The translations under genes were made by a program, and so were the position numbers. Below are positions 1 to 6,172 of a stretch of 6,371 nt of DNA, one piece after another (the stretch's first letter is position 1; every line of letters begins with the position of its first letter). This DNA is from Sulfurovum sp. GTDB taxonomy: Bacteria > Campylobacterota > Campylobacteria > Campylobacterales > Sulfurovaceae. The stretch lies in NCBI GenBank assembly GCA_003978375.1, contig QNZW01000053.1:1-6371 (forward strand). The letters are read 5' to 3'. The notes below the pieces were generated by a model. The model saw only the letters and a program-made list of their open reading frames with translations, made no database searches and was not told where the DNA came from.

Positions 1-35
1 ACATCTTCTACGCGTACACTTGTTTGAATCTTCAT
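1..35 (-). CDS. Start of a leftward gene, cut by window edge; possible ribbon-helix-helix antitoxin
   Basis: Reading leftward, an ATG at 35-33 opens a frame that stays open to the edge and encodes MKIQTSVRVED followed by a partial Val codon. An AAGGA ribosome binding site lies 8 nt upstream (44-48), and an exact consensus promoter with an operator-like dyad lies further upstream, so this is very probably a real gene start. A short polar N-terminus with alternating residues such as TSVRVED fits the N-terminal strand of ribbon-helix-helix antitoxins (RelB/DinJ or CopG type). The promoter overlapped by a dyad also suits an autorepressed toxin-antitoxin operon. Only 11 complete codons are visible, so the family is a guess; the existence of the gene is much safer than its identity. 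Confidence 0.6.
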   Translation of the reverse strand, partial: MKIQTSVRVED

Positions 36-43
36 AATATTAT

Positions 44-48
44 TCCTT
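44..48 (-). promoter_or_regulatory. Ribosome binding site of the leftward partial gene
   Basis: The minus strand reads AAGGA here, inside AAAAGGAATA, with 8 nt to the ATG at 35. This is a good Shine-Dalgarno match at normal spacing and supports the start choice. By contrast, neither the kinase nor the regulator gene in this window has a recognisable site. Confidence 0.7.
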
Positions 49-67
49 TTGAATCTAATTTTAAATT

Positions 68-96
68 ATTATACTCCATTTGGTGTATTTTGTCAA
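68..96 (-). promoter_or_regulatory. Exact sigma-70 consensus promoter reading leftward
   Basis: On the minus strand TTGACA (96-91) is followed by a 17-bp spacer and TATAAT (73-68). Both hexamers match the consensus perfectly at optimal spacing. The predicted start is near position 61, giving a leader of about 25 nt that contains the AAGGA ribosome binding site of the leftward gene. The sequence before the -35 is A/T-rich, as in UP elements. Perfect consensus promoters are rare unless repressed, and an operator-like dyad overlaps this one. Confidence 0.8.
71..88. promoter_or_regulatory. Operator-like imperfect dyad over the -10 and spacer
   Basis: The 18 bp ATACTCCATTTGGTGTAT form a dyad of pattern ATAC-N-CCA-NN-TGG-N-GTAT, in which 7 of 9 base-pair positions are symmetric. 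It overlaps three bases of the -10 hexamer and most of the spacer of the leftward consensus promoter. A protein bound here would block RNA polymerase, so it is a good candidate for a repressor site, plausibly that of the leftward gene's own product. The symmetry is seen directly; the repressor role is inferred. Confidence 0.55.
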
Positions 97-160
97 ATTA
101 AAAAATACCTATGAAATAACTATTAATCTCCGATAGAAGCATGATGACAGTTCAAAAAAT

Positions 161-182
161 TTTCCTCATTTTCTCCTCATTT
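161..182 (+). promoter_or_regulatory. Tandem 11-bp direct repeats, PhoB-type regulator site candidate
   Basis: TTTCCTCATTT (161-171) is followed immediately by TCTCCTCATTT (172-182); the units are identical at 10 of 11 positions. PhoB/OmpR-family regulators bind head-to-tail repeats with 11-bp spacing that replace the -35 region. Here the repeats end 8 nt before an extended -10 (188-196) that lacks a -35 match. The operon downstream encodes just such a regulator, so positive self-control is likely. No third unit is visible on either side. Confidence 0.55.
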
Positions 183-187
183 AATTT

Positions 188-196
188 TGCTATAGT
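188..196 (+). promoter_or_regulatory. Extended -10 element of the kinase-regulator operon
   Basis: TGCTATAGT matches the extended -10 pattern TGnTATAAT with one difference. No -35-like hexamer stands 16-18 bp upstream; that place is held by the 11-bp direct repeats. A start 6-8 nt downstream of the hexamer falls at about 202-204, on the kinase ATG at 203, so the transcript may be leaderless or nearly so. Confidence 0.5.
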
Positions 197-202
197 TTTA
201 TT

Positions 203-2062
203 ATGAAACTTATTTTACTCACTATCACCATCATCTGCATCTTTTTATCACTCTTGAGTGCACAGGAGGTAGAAGACTATGCTGTGGTTTCCATTTATGA
301 AGATAGAGGAGTGACATTGGTTTATGAGTCTAACAGGAGTAAGACTATATTTAAAGACATCAATGTTAGCTTTTCTCTGCTTAAGAGTAATGATGAAACC
401 ATTACCATCGACAACATTAAAAATCATTCTAAGGCGTTTAAACCTGTACCAAAAACAGAGACATTTCAAGATGACAATGTGACCTATTGGCTCAAAGTTG
501 ATTTGGGTACTGCTTTTCCCTCGGGTCGTTTTGTCTATAGCTATGCTGATGCAGATTTTACAGACAATACCATTTTGCCCTCTCAACAGCTAGAAAAATT
601 TGTTTTAGATGGCGTACAAGATATGAAGTTTACCTACAAGCAAGGGGTTGACCCTCAGATTTATTACTTCAAACTTGTACCTAAACACTACCGTATACCT
701 TTTAGATTCGTCTATGTTTCTACCCCTGCTACATTTTATAGCTATCTATCAAAAAGTTCTCATGTACAACTCATCTTGGGGCTTATACTCGGTCTCATCA
801 TCATGGCAGGCATCTACAATGCTGCGATGTACTACTACAACAGAGACAAAGCTTTTCTTTACTATGCACTTTTACAGCTGTTTATGGCCCTACTGTTGTA
901 TGATTATTCTGGAGCCAATTTCTGGAATGAGACATCATTTTTCTGTAGAAACCTCTCTTATGACTCTATTGTCTCTTTATTGGCATCACTTTTTGCCACT
1001 CTTTTTACTATCTCTTTTTTAGAAACAAAAAAATATCTGCCCAAGATAGACACAATACTTAGATGGAGTATTGTGATTCTCTTGTCTGATATGTTCATTA
1101 GTCTCTTTTATCGCTCATTATTGGTAGAGTACTATCTCTTACCATTTTTAATGCTTCCATTTCTTTATGCAGGGTACAAACGCATGCGCCAAGGCTACAA
1201 GCCTGCACGCTTTTACCTAGCAGGATGGACAGCATTAACCCTATCAGTATTTCTGAGTGTATTTCAAATAGATTATGAAGTATTACTTATAGACCCACTC
1301 TACATCGGTGCAGCCACAGAAGCCATACTCTTCTCACTCGCACTCTCTTACAAAATTCGCCTCGTACACAAAGAAAAAGAGGAACAAAAAGAACTCCTCG
1401 TTCACCAAAGCAAACTCGCTTCCATGGGAGAGATGATAGGCAACATCGCCCACCAGTGGAGACAACCACTGACTCATTTGGGCTACACACTTATGAATAT
1501 AGGCGAAGCACAAAAACATGGAGAACTCACCGATGCTACCCTCGAGAAGAAGATAGATGAAGCCAATACACAGTTGAACTTCATGTCTCAAACCATCGAT
1601 GATTTCAAAGACTTCTATGCACCCAACAAAGAGAAAGAAAACTTCTCTTTGGCTGCTGCGACGAGAGAGACTTTGGACATCATATCAAACACACTCAAAC
1701 TCTCAGATATAAAGACAGAACTTGTAACCATCGATGATACACAAGTCTATAACTACAAAAACGAATACAAGCAAGTCTTGCTCAATCTACTCTCCAATGC
1801 CAAAGATGTACTCGTAGAAAGAGCAACTAAAGCACCCAAAATACGCATACGCATAGATAGCCATACAGTAAGTGTTGAGGATAATGCAGGTGGCATTATG
1901 CCCAATGTGTTGCCACATATATTTGAACCATACTATAGTACCAAAGAGGGAAACTCAGGTATAGGTCTATACATGTCTAAGATGATTGTAGAAAAAAATA
2001 TGAAAGGAGAACTAAAGGTAGATACTTCAGATGACAAAACCATCTTTTGTATCTCTTTTTAG
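203..2062 (+). CDS. 7TM-DISM membrane sensor histidine kinase
   Basis: This is an inner-membrane sensor kinase that should phosphorylate the response regulator encoded 12 nt downstream. Residues 1-20 form a signal peptide with likely cleavage after LLSA. Residues ~25-180 are a periplasmic region in the position of the 7TMR-DISMED2 sensor domain. Seven hydrophobic segments follow (roughly 187-209, 217-236, 254-273, 286-304, 309-326, 338-356, 366-384), matching the 7TMR-DISM membrane module. A charged linker (~385-403) leads to the dimerisation helix with AHQWRQPL, His417 being the phosphoacceptor. The ATPase domain has the N box (Asn528, Asn532), G1 box VEDNAGGI (Asp560), F box IFEPYYSTK and G2 box GNSGIGLYMSK. 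All catalytic motifs are intact. The start is fixed by the signal peptide, although no Shine-Dalgarno site precedes it. DISMED2 domains are thought to bind carbohydrate-like or other small ligands; the ligand here is unknown. Confidence 0.95.
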   Translation: MKLILLTITIICIFLSLLSAQEVEDYAVVSIYEDRGVTLVYESNRSKTIFKDINVSFSLLKSNDETITIDNIKNHSKAFKPVPKTETFQDDNVTYWLKVDLGTAFPSGRFVYSYADADFTDNTILPSQQLEKFVLDGVQDMKFTYKQGVDPQIYYFKLVPKHYRIPFRFVYVSTPATFYSYLSKSSHVQLILGLILGLIIMAGIYNAAMYYYNRDKAFLYYALLQLFMALLLYDYSGANFWNETSFFCRNLSYDSIVSLLASLFATLFTISFLETKKYLPKIDTILRWSIVILLSDMFISLFYRSLLVEYYLLPFLMLPFLYAGYKRMRQGYKPARFYLAGWTALTLSVFLSVFQIDYEVLLIDPLYIGAATEAILFSLALSYKIRLVHKEKEEQKELLVHQSKLASMGEMIGNIAHQWRQPLTHLGYTLMNIGEAQKHGELTDATLEKKIDEANTQLNFMSQTIDDFKDFYAPNKEKENFSLAAATRETLDIISNTLKLSDIKTELVTIDDTQVYNYKNEYKQVLLNLLSNAKDVLVERATKAPKIRIRIDSHTVSVEDNAGGIMPNVLPHIFEPYYSTKEGNSGIGLYMSKMIVEKNMKGELKVDTSDDKTIFCISF

Positions 2063-2074
2063 CTACAATAACAG

Positions 2075-2758
2075 ATGAATCTAACAGCCCTTAAGTACCT
2101 TAGCATACTCTACATAGAAGACGAACCTCACATACGTCAAAATGCAGTTGAGTACCTAGGCAGATACTGCCAAAACGTCTATGAAGCAGAAGACGGCATG
2201 ATAGGACTTTCGCTCTATAACAAACACAAACCTGACCTCATCATCACTGATATCAAAATGCCAAAACTCAATGGTTTGGACTTTGTAGCAAAAGTACGCG
2301 AAGAGGACAAAACCACACCTATCATCATCACTACTGCACATAGTGACACACAGTATCTGCTAAAAGCTGTAGAGCTACAACTCGTAAAATACCTCATCAA
2401 ACCCATCACCTCTGACAAACTCCAAAAAGCACTCAGTAAGGCTTATGAAACGTTAGCAAATGATGATGCAAACTTGATACACCTAGATACACATACACAG
2501 TACAACACACGCAACCAAACCCTTTTCATAGACCAACAACTCATCAAACTCACCCACAACGAAGTTCTTTTTTTTGATTATTTGGTAAAAAACTCCCAAA
2601 GAGCCATCACCTACGAAGAGATAGAAAGCCTCATATGGGCTTACGAAGGCATGAGCATGGATGCCCTACGCTCCTTGGTGCGTGGGCTAAGAAAAAAGCT
2701 GGGTGGGGATTTTATAGAAAATGTCTCTGGGGTGGGATACAGACTTATAACTTACTGA
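2075..2758 (+). CDS. PhoB/OmpR-type response regulator
   Basis: This is a cytoplasmic DNA-binding regulator and the evident partner of the upstream kinase. Its 227 aa are typical for the family. The receiver domain (~7-120) carries the acidic pair Glu15/Asp16, phosphoacceptor Asp59 in TDIKMP, Thr87, Tyr106 and the conserved Lys109 in LIKPI, so phosphorylation should be functional. A linker leads to a C-terminal winged helix (~150-227) with the LTHNEVLFFDYLVKN start, a recognition-helix region around DALRSLVRGLRKKLG and the VSGVGYRL hairpin wing typical of Trans_reg_C. The gap to the kinase stop is 12 nt with no clear ribosome binding site, suggesting translational coupling. Regulators of this class bind 11-bp direct repeats, and such repeats lie just before the kinase gene. 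Confidence 0.95.
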   Translation: MNLTALKYLSILYIEDEPHIRQNAVEYLGRYCQNVYEAEDGMIGLSLYNKHKPDLIITDIKMPKLNGLDFVAKVREEDKTTPIIITTAHSDTQYLLKAVELQLVKYLIKPITSDKLQKALSKAYETLANDDANLIHLDTHTQYNTRNQTLFIDQQLIKLTHNEVLFFDYLVKNSQRAITYEEIESLIWAYEGMSMDALRSLVRGLRKKLGGDFIENVSGVGYRLITY

Positions 2759-2957
2759 TTCATATATTCAAAGCTGATATACACTCTGTCGCCTTCAACT
2801 CAAAAAACATACTCTTTGTCTACCAAAAAATCTCCATTTCCTCTTTGAAAGCTTCTGAACATATTAGGTTCTACCCACCACTGCTCTAAAGACGGTGAAA
2901 GAAGGAAAAATACTTAGATATTTTTGATATACTACCAAGAGATAGACAAGGTTTAAA
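2759..2957. other. Intergenic stretch without recognisable gene
   Basis: These 199 bp lie between the regulator stop and rhuM. Both strands are interrupted by stops in all frames. Short leftward frames (for example one reading MFFELKATECISALNI) have no ribosome binding site and no family I recognise. No terminator with a U-tract is visible after the regulator gene. The last ~35 bp hold the rhuM promoter candidate and ribosome binding site. Decayed coding sequence cannot be excluded. Confidence 0.5.
2925..2933 (+). promoter_or_regulatory. Extended -10 element before rhuM
   Basis: TGATATACT fits TGnTATAAT with one mismatch, in a T-rich setting typical of Campylobacterota promoters where the -35 is weak. 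A start near 2940 would leave a leader of about 18 nt containing the AAGG ribosome binding site at 2948-2951, 6 nt from the ATG. It suggests rhuM is transcribed on its own rather than from the kinase operon. Confidence 0.5.
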
Positions 2958-3974
2958 ATGGATAAAAAACTACAAATACGAAATTCAACAGCAGAGTTTT
3001 TAATCTTTACTACTGCTAACAGACAAGATACCATAGAAGTTAAAGTAGAAGATGAAACTGTATGGCTAACTCAAAAGCTTATAGCCAAACTTTTTGATGT
3101 CAAGGTTCCAAATATAAATGAACATTTGCAAAATATATTTGCAACCCACGAACTAGAAGAAAATTCAGTTATTCGGAAATTCCGAATAACTGCTAGTGAT
3201 GGTAAAAACTATAACACAAAACACTATAACTTGGAAGTAGTTATATCACTAGGATATAGAATTAATTCCAATAAAGCGACAGAGTTTAGAAGATGGGCAA
3301 CACAAGTTTTAAAAACTTTTGCTACTCGTGGATATGTACTAGATAATGAAAGATTGAAAAATGGTAGTTATCTGAATCCTCAATATTATAAAGATTTAAT
3401 TCTTGAAATAAGAGATATACGAGAAAGTGAAAGAAACTTTTACCAGCAAATTACAGATATTTATGCAACTGCTTTAGATTATGATTTTAAAGCCCCAACT
3501 ACACAAGAATTTTTTGCAACAGTTCAAAACAAACTGCATTGGGCTATTCATGGGCATACAGCTTCTGAACTATTAGTCGAAAGAGCAGACCATCAAAAAG
3601 AGTTTATGGGACTTACAAACTGGAAAAAAGCACCAAATGGAAAGATATTAAAATCTGATGTTGTTGTAGCTAAAAATTATCTCTCACAAGATGAGATAAA
3701 ATCACTCAATAGAATTGTAACTATGTATCTTGATTATGCAGAAGACCAAGCAGAACGAAATATCCCAATGACTATGAAGGATTGGAGTCAAAAATTAAAT
3801 GCTTTTTTACAATTTAATGAACGAGATATTTTACAAAATGCAGGAAAAGTTACAGCCGTAATTGCAAAAGAATTTGCCATAAGTGAATTTGAAAAATATA
3901 AAGTAATTCAAGATAAATCATATAAAAGTGATTTTGACAGGTTACTTCAAGAGTTGGACAAAGATGAAAAGTGA
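2958..3974 (+). CDS. rhuM: RhuM family protein
   Basis: This protein of 338 aa matches the RhuM family, named after a gene of Salmonella pathogenicity island 3 and often found on genomic islands and near restriction-modification genes. Its biochemical role is not established. Family landmarks are visible: VWLTQKLIAKLFDV (residues 35-48, a helix-turn-helix-like start), HYNLEVVISLGYRINS followed by TEFRRWATQVLK (~89-119), and the C-terminal half with AIHGHTASELLVERAD (~196-211), LKSDVVVAKNYLSQDEI and MTMKDWSQKLNAFLQFN (~271-287). Length is normal and the frame unbroken. No signal peptide or membrane segment is seen, so it is probably cytoplasmic. The start has AAGG 6 nt upstream. One line of this gene (3901-3960) is about 28% GC, against about 47% in a kinase line (1381-1440), which points to separate acquisition. 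No methylase, nuclease or toxin gene is adjacent. Confidence 0.9.
   Translation: MDKKLQIRNSTAEFLIFTTANRQDTIEVKVEDETVWLTQKLIAKLFDVKVPNINEHLQNIFATHELEENSVIRKFRITASDGKNYNTKHYNLEVVISLGYRINSNKATEFRRWATQVLKTFATRGYVLDNERLKNGSYLNPQYYKDLILEIRDIRESERNFYQQITDIYATALDYDFKAPTTQEFFATVQNKLHWAIHGHTASELLVERADHQKEFMGLTNWKKAPNGKILKSDVVVAKNYLSQDEIKSLNRIVTMYLDYAEDQAERNIPMTMKDWSQKLNAFLQFNERDILQNAGKVTAVIAKEFAISEFEKYKVIQDKSYKSDFDRLLQELDKDEK
3166..3192. repeat. 27-bp near-perfect palindrome inside rhuM
   Basis: CAGTTATTCGGAA (3166-3178) and TTCCGAATAACTG (3180-3192) are perfect 13-bp inverted arms around a single A at 3179. The stretch encodes Ser70 to Ala79 (SVIRKFRITA), lying just before the conserved HYNLEVVISLGYR segment. 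It could act as a symmetric protein-binding site or, in mRNA, fold into a stable stem with a tight loop. Confidence 0.85.
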
Positions 3975-4012
3975 ACTAAAACACACTACAAATATCACGA
4001 CAACCGTTGCTA

Positions 4013-4037
4013 AACTATAGGCTTAAAACCTATAGTT
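4013..4037. repeat. 9-bp stem hairpin spanning the receptor stop codon, between convergent genes
   Basis: AACTATAGG (4013-4021) and CCTATAGTT (4029-4037) form a perfect 9-bp stem with a 7-nt loop. One arm encodes the last Asn-Tyr-Arg of the receptor, and the loop contains its TAA stop. The place between convergent genes suits a bidirectional terminator, but the stem is A/T-rich and no U-tract follows on either strand, so it is a weak intrinsic terminator at best. It may instead protect mRNA 3' ends. Confidence 0.5.
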
Positions 4038-6104
4038 AAGATGCAAGGCAGGTAGGAACCCTAACTGCTCATATGTACCATCTTCTTCGTATTTATCATT
4101 ATATTTGATACCTGATACATTCTTTTTAAAGAGTGCATTCACATTCATGAGTTCGAGGGAGACTTCCAAACTTTTATCTCCTACATATGTGTAGGTTTTT
4201 CCTATTTGCAAATCTAAATCATAGTTGGCATCTAAGCGTTTACTATAGGGTGTACCATAGATAGGTTTTACATAATCCTTTCCATTATAGCTATAAGGTT
4301 TCGTACCAACTATAGGTGTATAGGGTGCTCCTGAACTGTATTTGGCATAGGCAGAAACTCTCCAATTATTCCCAAAGTGGTAGTTGGTACTTATCTGTAA
4401 AGTATGAGGGATATCTCCTTCAAATCGGTACTGTTTGGTACTATTGGTACTGAGTTGACGTTTGGCATTGACATAGGTATAGGCTGCAATGATATCAAAA
4501 TCATCTATCTGTTTTCTATAAGTTATATCTACACCATATGCCTCACCTTTACCTACAGCTTCATAGTTGGTTAAGTCATCATTAATTGCAAGATTTTTAA
4601 ACTTTTTATAATAAGGTTCTACAACCAAAGAAGAACGATCTGCAAATGTTTTTTGCAGACTAAAGGCATAATGCTCTGCTGATTCTTGTGTGTCTATTTT
4701 AGGATTACCAAATGCATCTATCACACTAAAGGTTTGTGGAAATTGCGAATATTTTCCTACTGCCAAAGAGAGTGTTAAATCATCTGAAACATCATGTACA
4801 TATGCCGCCCTAGGGTCTACCCCTGTACCAAATTCTTGAAAATCTGTCTTCCATGCCCTTAGTCCATAACGAAAATGATCCGTAGGCGTAATGTCCCAAA
4901 TATCTTGTGCAAAGAGTGTATAATTTTTTGCTTTGAAGGTTTTATCTAATGTACGCACAGCACGACCTGTGACAGGTGCATCAAAATCGTTTGTTCTGGG
5001 TGTTACGATTTTTACTTTTGCAGGAGATTTGGTAGTGTATATATCTAAACCTGCACTCACTGTATGCCGCTCTAACTGCCAAACTGTCTCTGAATATAAT
5101 CCATATTTTGTAGTACGATTGTCTACATAATAGTCTGCATCAAAAAGCCTCAAATTTGCTTTTGTATTTAGACGATACAAGAGTGTATTACTCGTCACAC
5201 TATCCCCTGCATACACCCATCTGGCACCTATGGTGTTTGATGCTATTTTAGAATTTATTTTACCTACTGCTATGGGATCTTTGTCTATGTTGAATGTGTC
5301 ATTGAGTTTCATCTCATCTTTTGCTGCAATCATCTCCAATGAAAAAGCATTTGCCCCAACATTGTGTGTCAAAATGAGCTGTGCATCATAAAACTGAGGA
5401 AAAAGAGTAAATGTTGTTTTTTTACGTGGGTCTTCGCTATCTGAGTCAAGCTCATCTATGATTTTGTCAGCTATAAGATCAAAATAAGAACGACGCCCCC
5501 CTATAAAAAGATTTGTCTCTTCTCCAAGTTTGGCATCATAGGCAAAATCTGCATCATACATTCCCATATGTACGCGACCTTTGCCCGAACCTGTGGGGTA
5601 TTTAGGTGTTATGTCTACTACAGCTCCCATCGCACCATATGTTACATCAAACCCACCCAAATAAGCATCTATCTGCCCTGTCATCTCAGGGGCTATCACT
5701 GAATGCAATCCACCCATATGAAACAAATAACCCAAAGGTAAATGGTTGATACTAAACTGTGTCTCACGAGGCTTTGAACCATGAATATATATTTCAGAAC
5801 TATCATCATTGTTTGTACTTACTACCCCTGCAAATGTTTTGATTGCTTTGATTGGGTCACCATTGGTTCCTGCCACCTCTAGGGCTCTTTTCGTGTTCAT
5901 CTGTTTTTGCATAGGAGCAGCTTTCATAAACCCCTCTTTTTCAAACACCTCACCCAACACATTGGCACTACTGACATGATTACTATCCTCACTAGTGACA
6001 TTTAGCTCTTCAGCATTTACTTCTATGGTATCTAGTGTCACTTCTGCGTTTAGTAGTAGTGGTATGGCTATGAAGCTTAGTAGTATTTGTTTTTTATTTA
6101 TCAT
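4023..6104 (-). CDS. TonB-dependent outer-membrane receptor
   Basis: This outer-membrane gated channel imports a scarce ligand using energy from TonB-ExbB-ExbD; the ligand cannot be told from sequence. Residues 1-20 are a signal peptide (cleavage after LLLNA). The mature N-terminus has a TonB-box-like VTLDTIEVNA (22-31). The plug (~50-168) shows DPIKAIKTFAGVV, SEIYIHGSKPRE (IHG where IRG is usual), LFHMGGLHSVIAPE, and DAYLGGFDVTYGAMGAVVDITPK at its end. The rest is a 22-strand-type barrel of alternating aromatic residues ending in LHLNYRF, a good beta-signal for BAM insertion. Length (693 aa) is normal and the frame intact. An acidic run DELDSDSED (217-225) lies in a likely surface loop. AGGAG stands 8 nt before the ATG. 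It is convergent with rhuM and 68 nt downstream of a membrane-protein gene on the same strand. Confidence 0.93.
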   Translation of the reverse strand: MINKKQILLSFIAIPLLLNAEVTLDTIEVNAEELNVTSEDSNHVSSANVLGEVFEKEGFMKAAPMQKQMNTKRALEVAGTNGDPIKAIKTFAGVVSTNNDDSSEIYIHGSKPRETQFSINHLPLGYLFHMGGLHSVIAPEMTGQIDAYLGGFDVTYGAMGAVVDITPKYPTGSGKGRVHMGMYDADFAYDAKLGEETNLFIGGRRSYFDLIADKIIDELDSDSEDPRKKTTFTLFPQFYDAQLILTHNVGANAFSLEMIAAKDEMKLNDTFNIDKDPIAVGKINSKIASNTIGARWVYAGDSVTSNTLLYRLNTKANLRLFDADYYVDNRTTKYGLYSETVWQLERHTVSAGLDIYTTKSPAKVKIVTPRTNDFDAPVTGRAVRTLDKTFKAKNYTLFAQDIWDITPTDHFRYGLRAWKTDFQEFGTGVDPRAAYVHDVSDDLTLSLAVGKYSQFPQTFSVIDAFGNPKIDTQESAEHYAFSLQKTFADRSSLVVEPYYKKFKNLAINDDLTNYEAVGKGEAYGVDITYRKQIDDFDIIAAYTYVNAKRQLSTNSTKQYRFEGDIPHTLQISTNYHFGNNWRVSAYAKYSSGAPYTPIVGTKPYSYNGKDYVKPIYGTPYSKRLDANYDLDLQIGKTYTYVGDKSLEVSLELMNVNALFKKNVSGIKYNDKYEEDGTYEQLGFLPALHLNYRF

Positions 6105-6112
6105 TCTTTTTT

Positions 6113-6117
6113 CTCCT
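6113..6117 (-). promoter_or_regulatory. Ribosome binding site of the receptor gene
   Basis: The minus strand reads AGGAG inside AAGAGGAGAA, with 8 nt to the ATG at 6104. It is the strongest Shine-Dalgarno match in the window and fixes the receptor start. Confidence 0.8.
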
Positions 6118-6118
6118 C

Positions 6119-6145
6119 TTTATATTTGTAATTGTTGTATGTCAA
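6119..6145 (-). promoter_or_regulatory. Weak promoter candidate before the receptor gene
   Basis: TTGACA (6145-6140) is a perfect -35 match. The best -10, TATAAA (6124-6119), is only 15 bp away and so close to the ribosome binding site that the start would fall inside or past it. Either the true -10 is a poorer match, or the receptor is mainly read from the upstream membrane-protein gene. Confidence 0.25.
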
Positions 6146-6172
6146 AATAAAATATGAAAATAATGAGGAAGG

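Noticed and set aside
1287..1591. Overlapping leftward open frames opposite the kinase domain
   Set aside because: They mirror the conserved kinase coding sequence, are Cys/Val/Arg-rich in a way typical of antisense frames, and have no start signals.
2635..2889. Open frame of 84 codons overlapping the regulator's 3' end
   Set aside because: It lies out of frame over the winged-helix coding sequence, has no ribosome binding site, and its unique tail resembles no family I know.
4013..4037. Intrinsic Rho-independent terminator
   Set aside because: The stem is real but A/T-rich, and neither strand has the required run of T after it, so I list it as an inverted repeat.
4933..5130. Open frame of 65 codons opposite the receptor
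   Set aside because: It lies wholly within the receptor barrel coding sequence on the other strand and has no ribosome binding site or recognisable motif.
6146..6170. Fur box in the receptor leader (TGAAAATAATGA-like)
   Set aside because: Only part of the symmetric Fur consensus is present and such A/T-rich matches are common by chance here. Iron control remains possible but is not shown.
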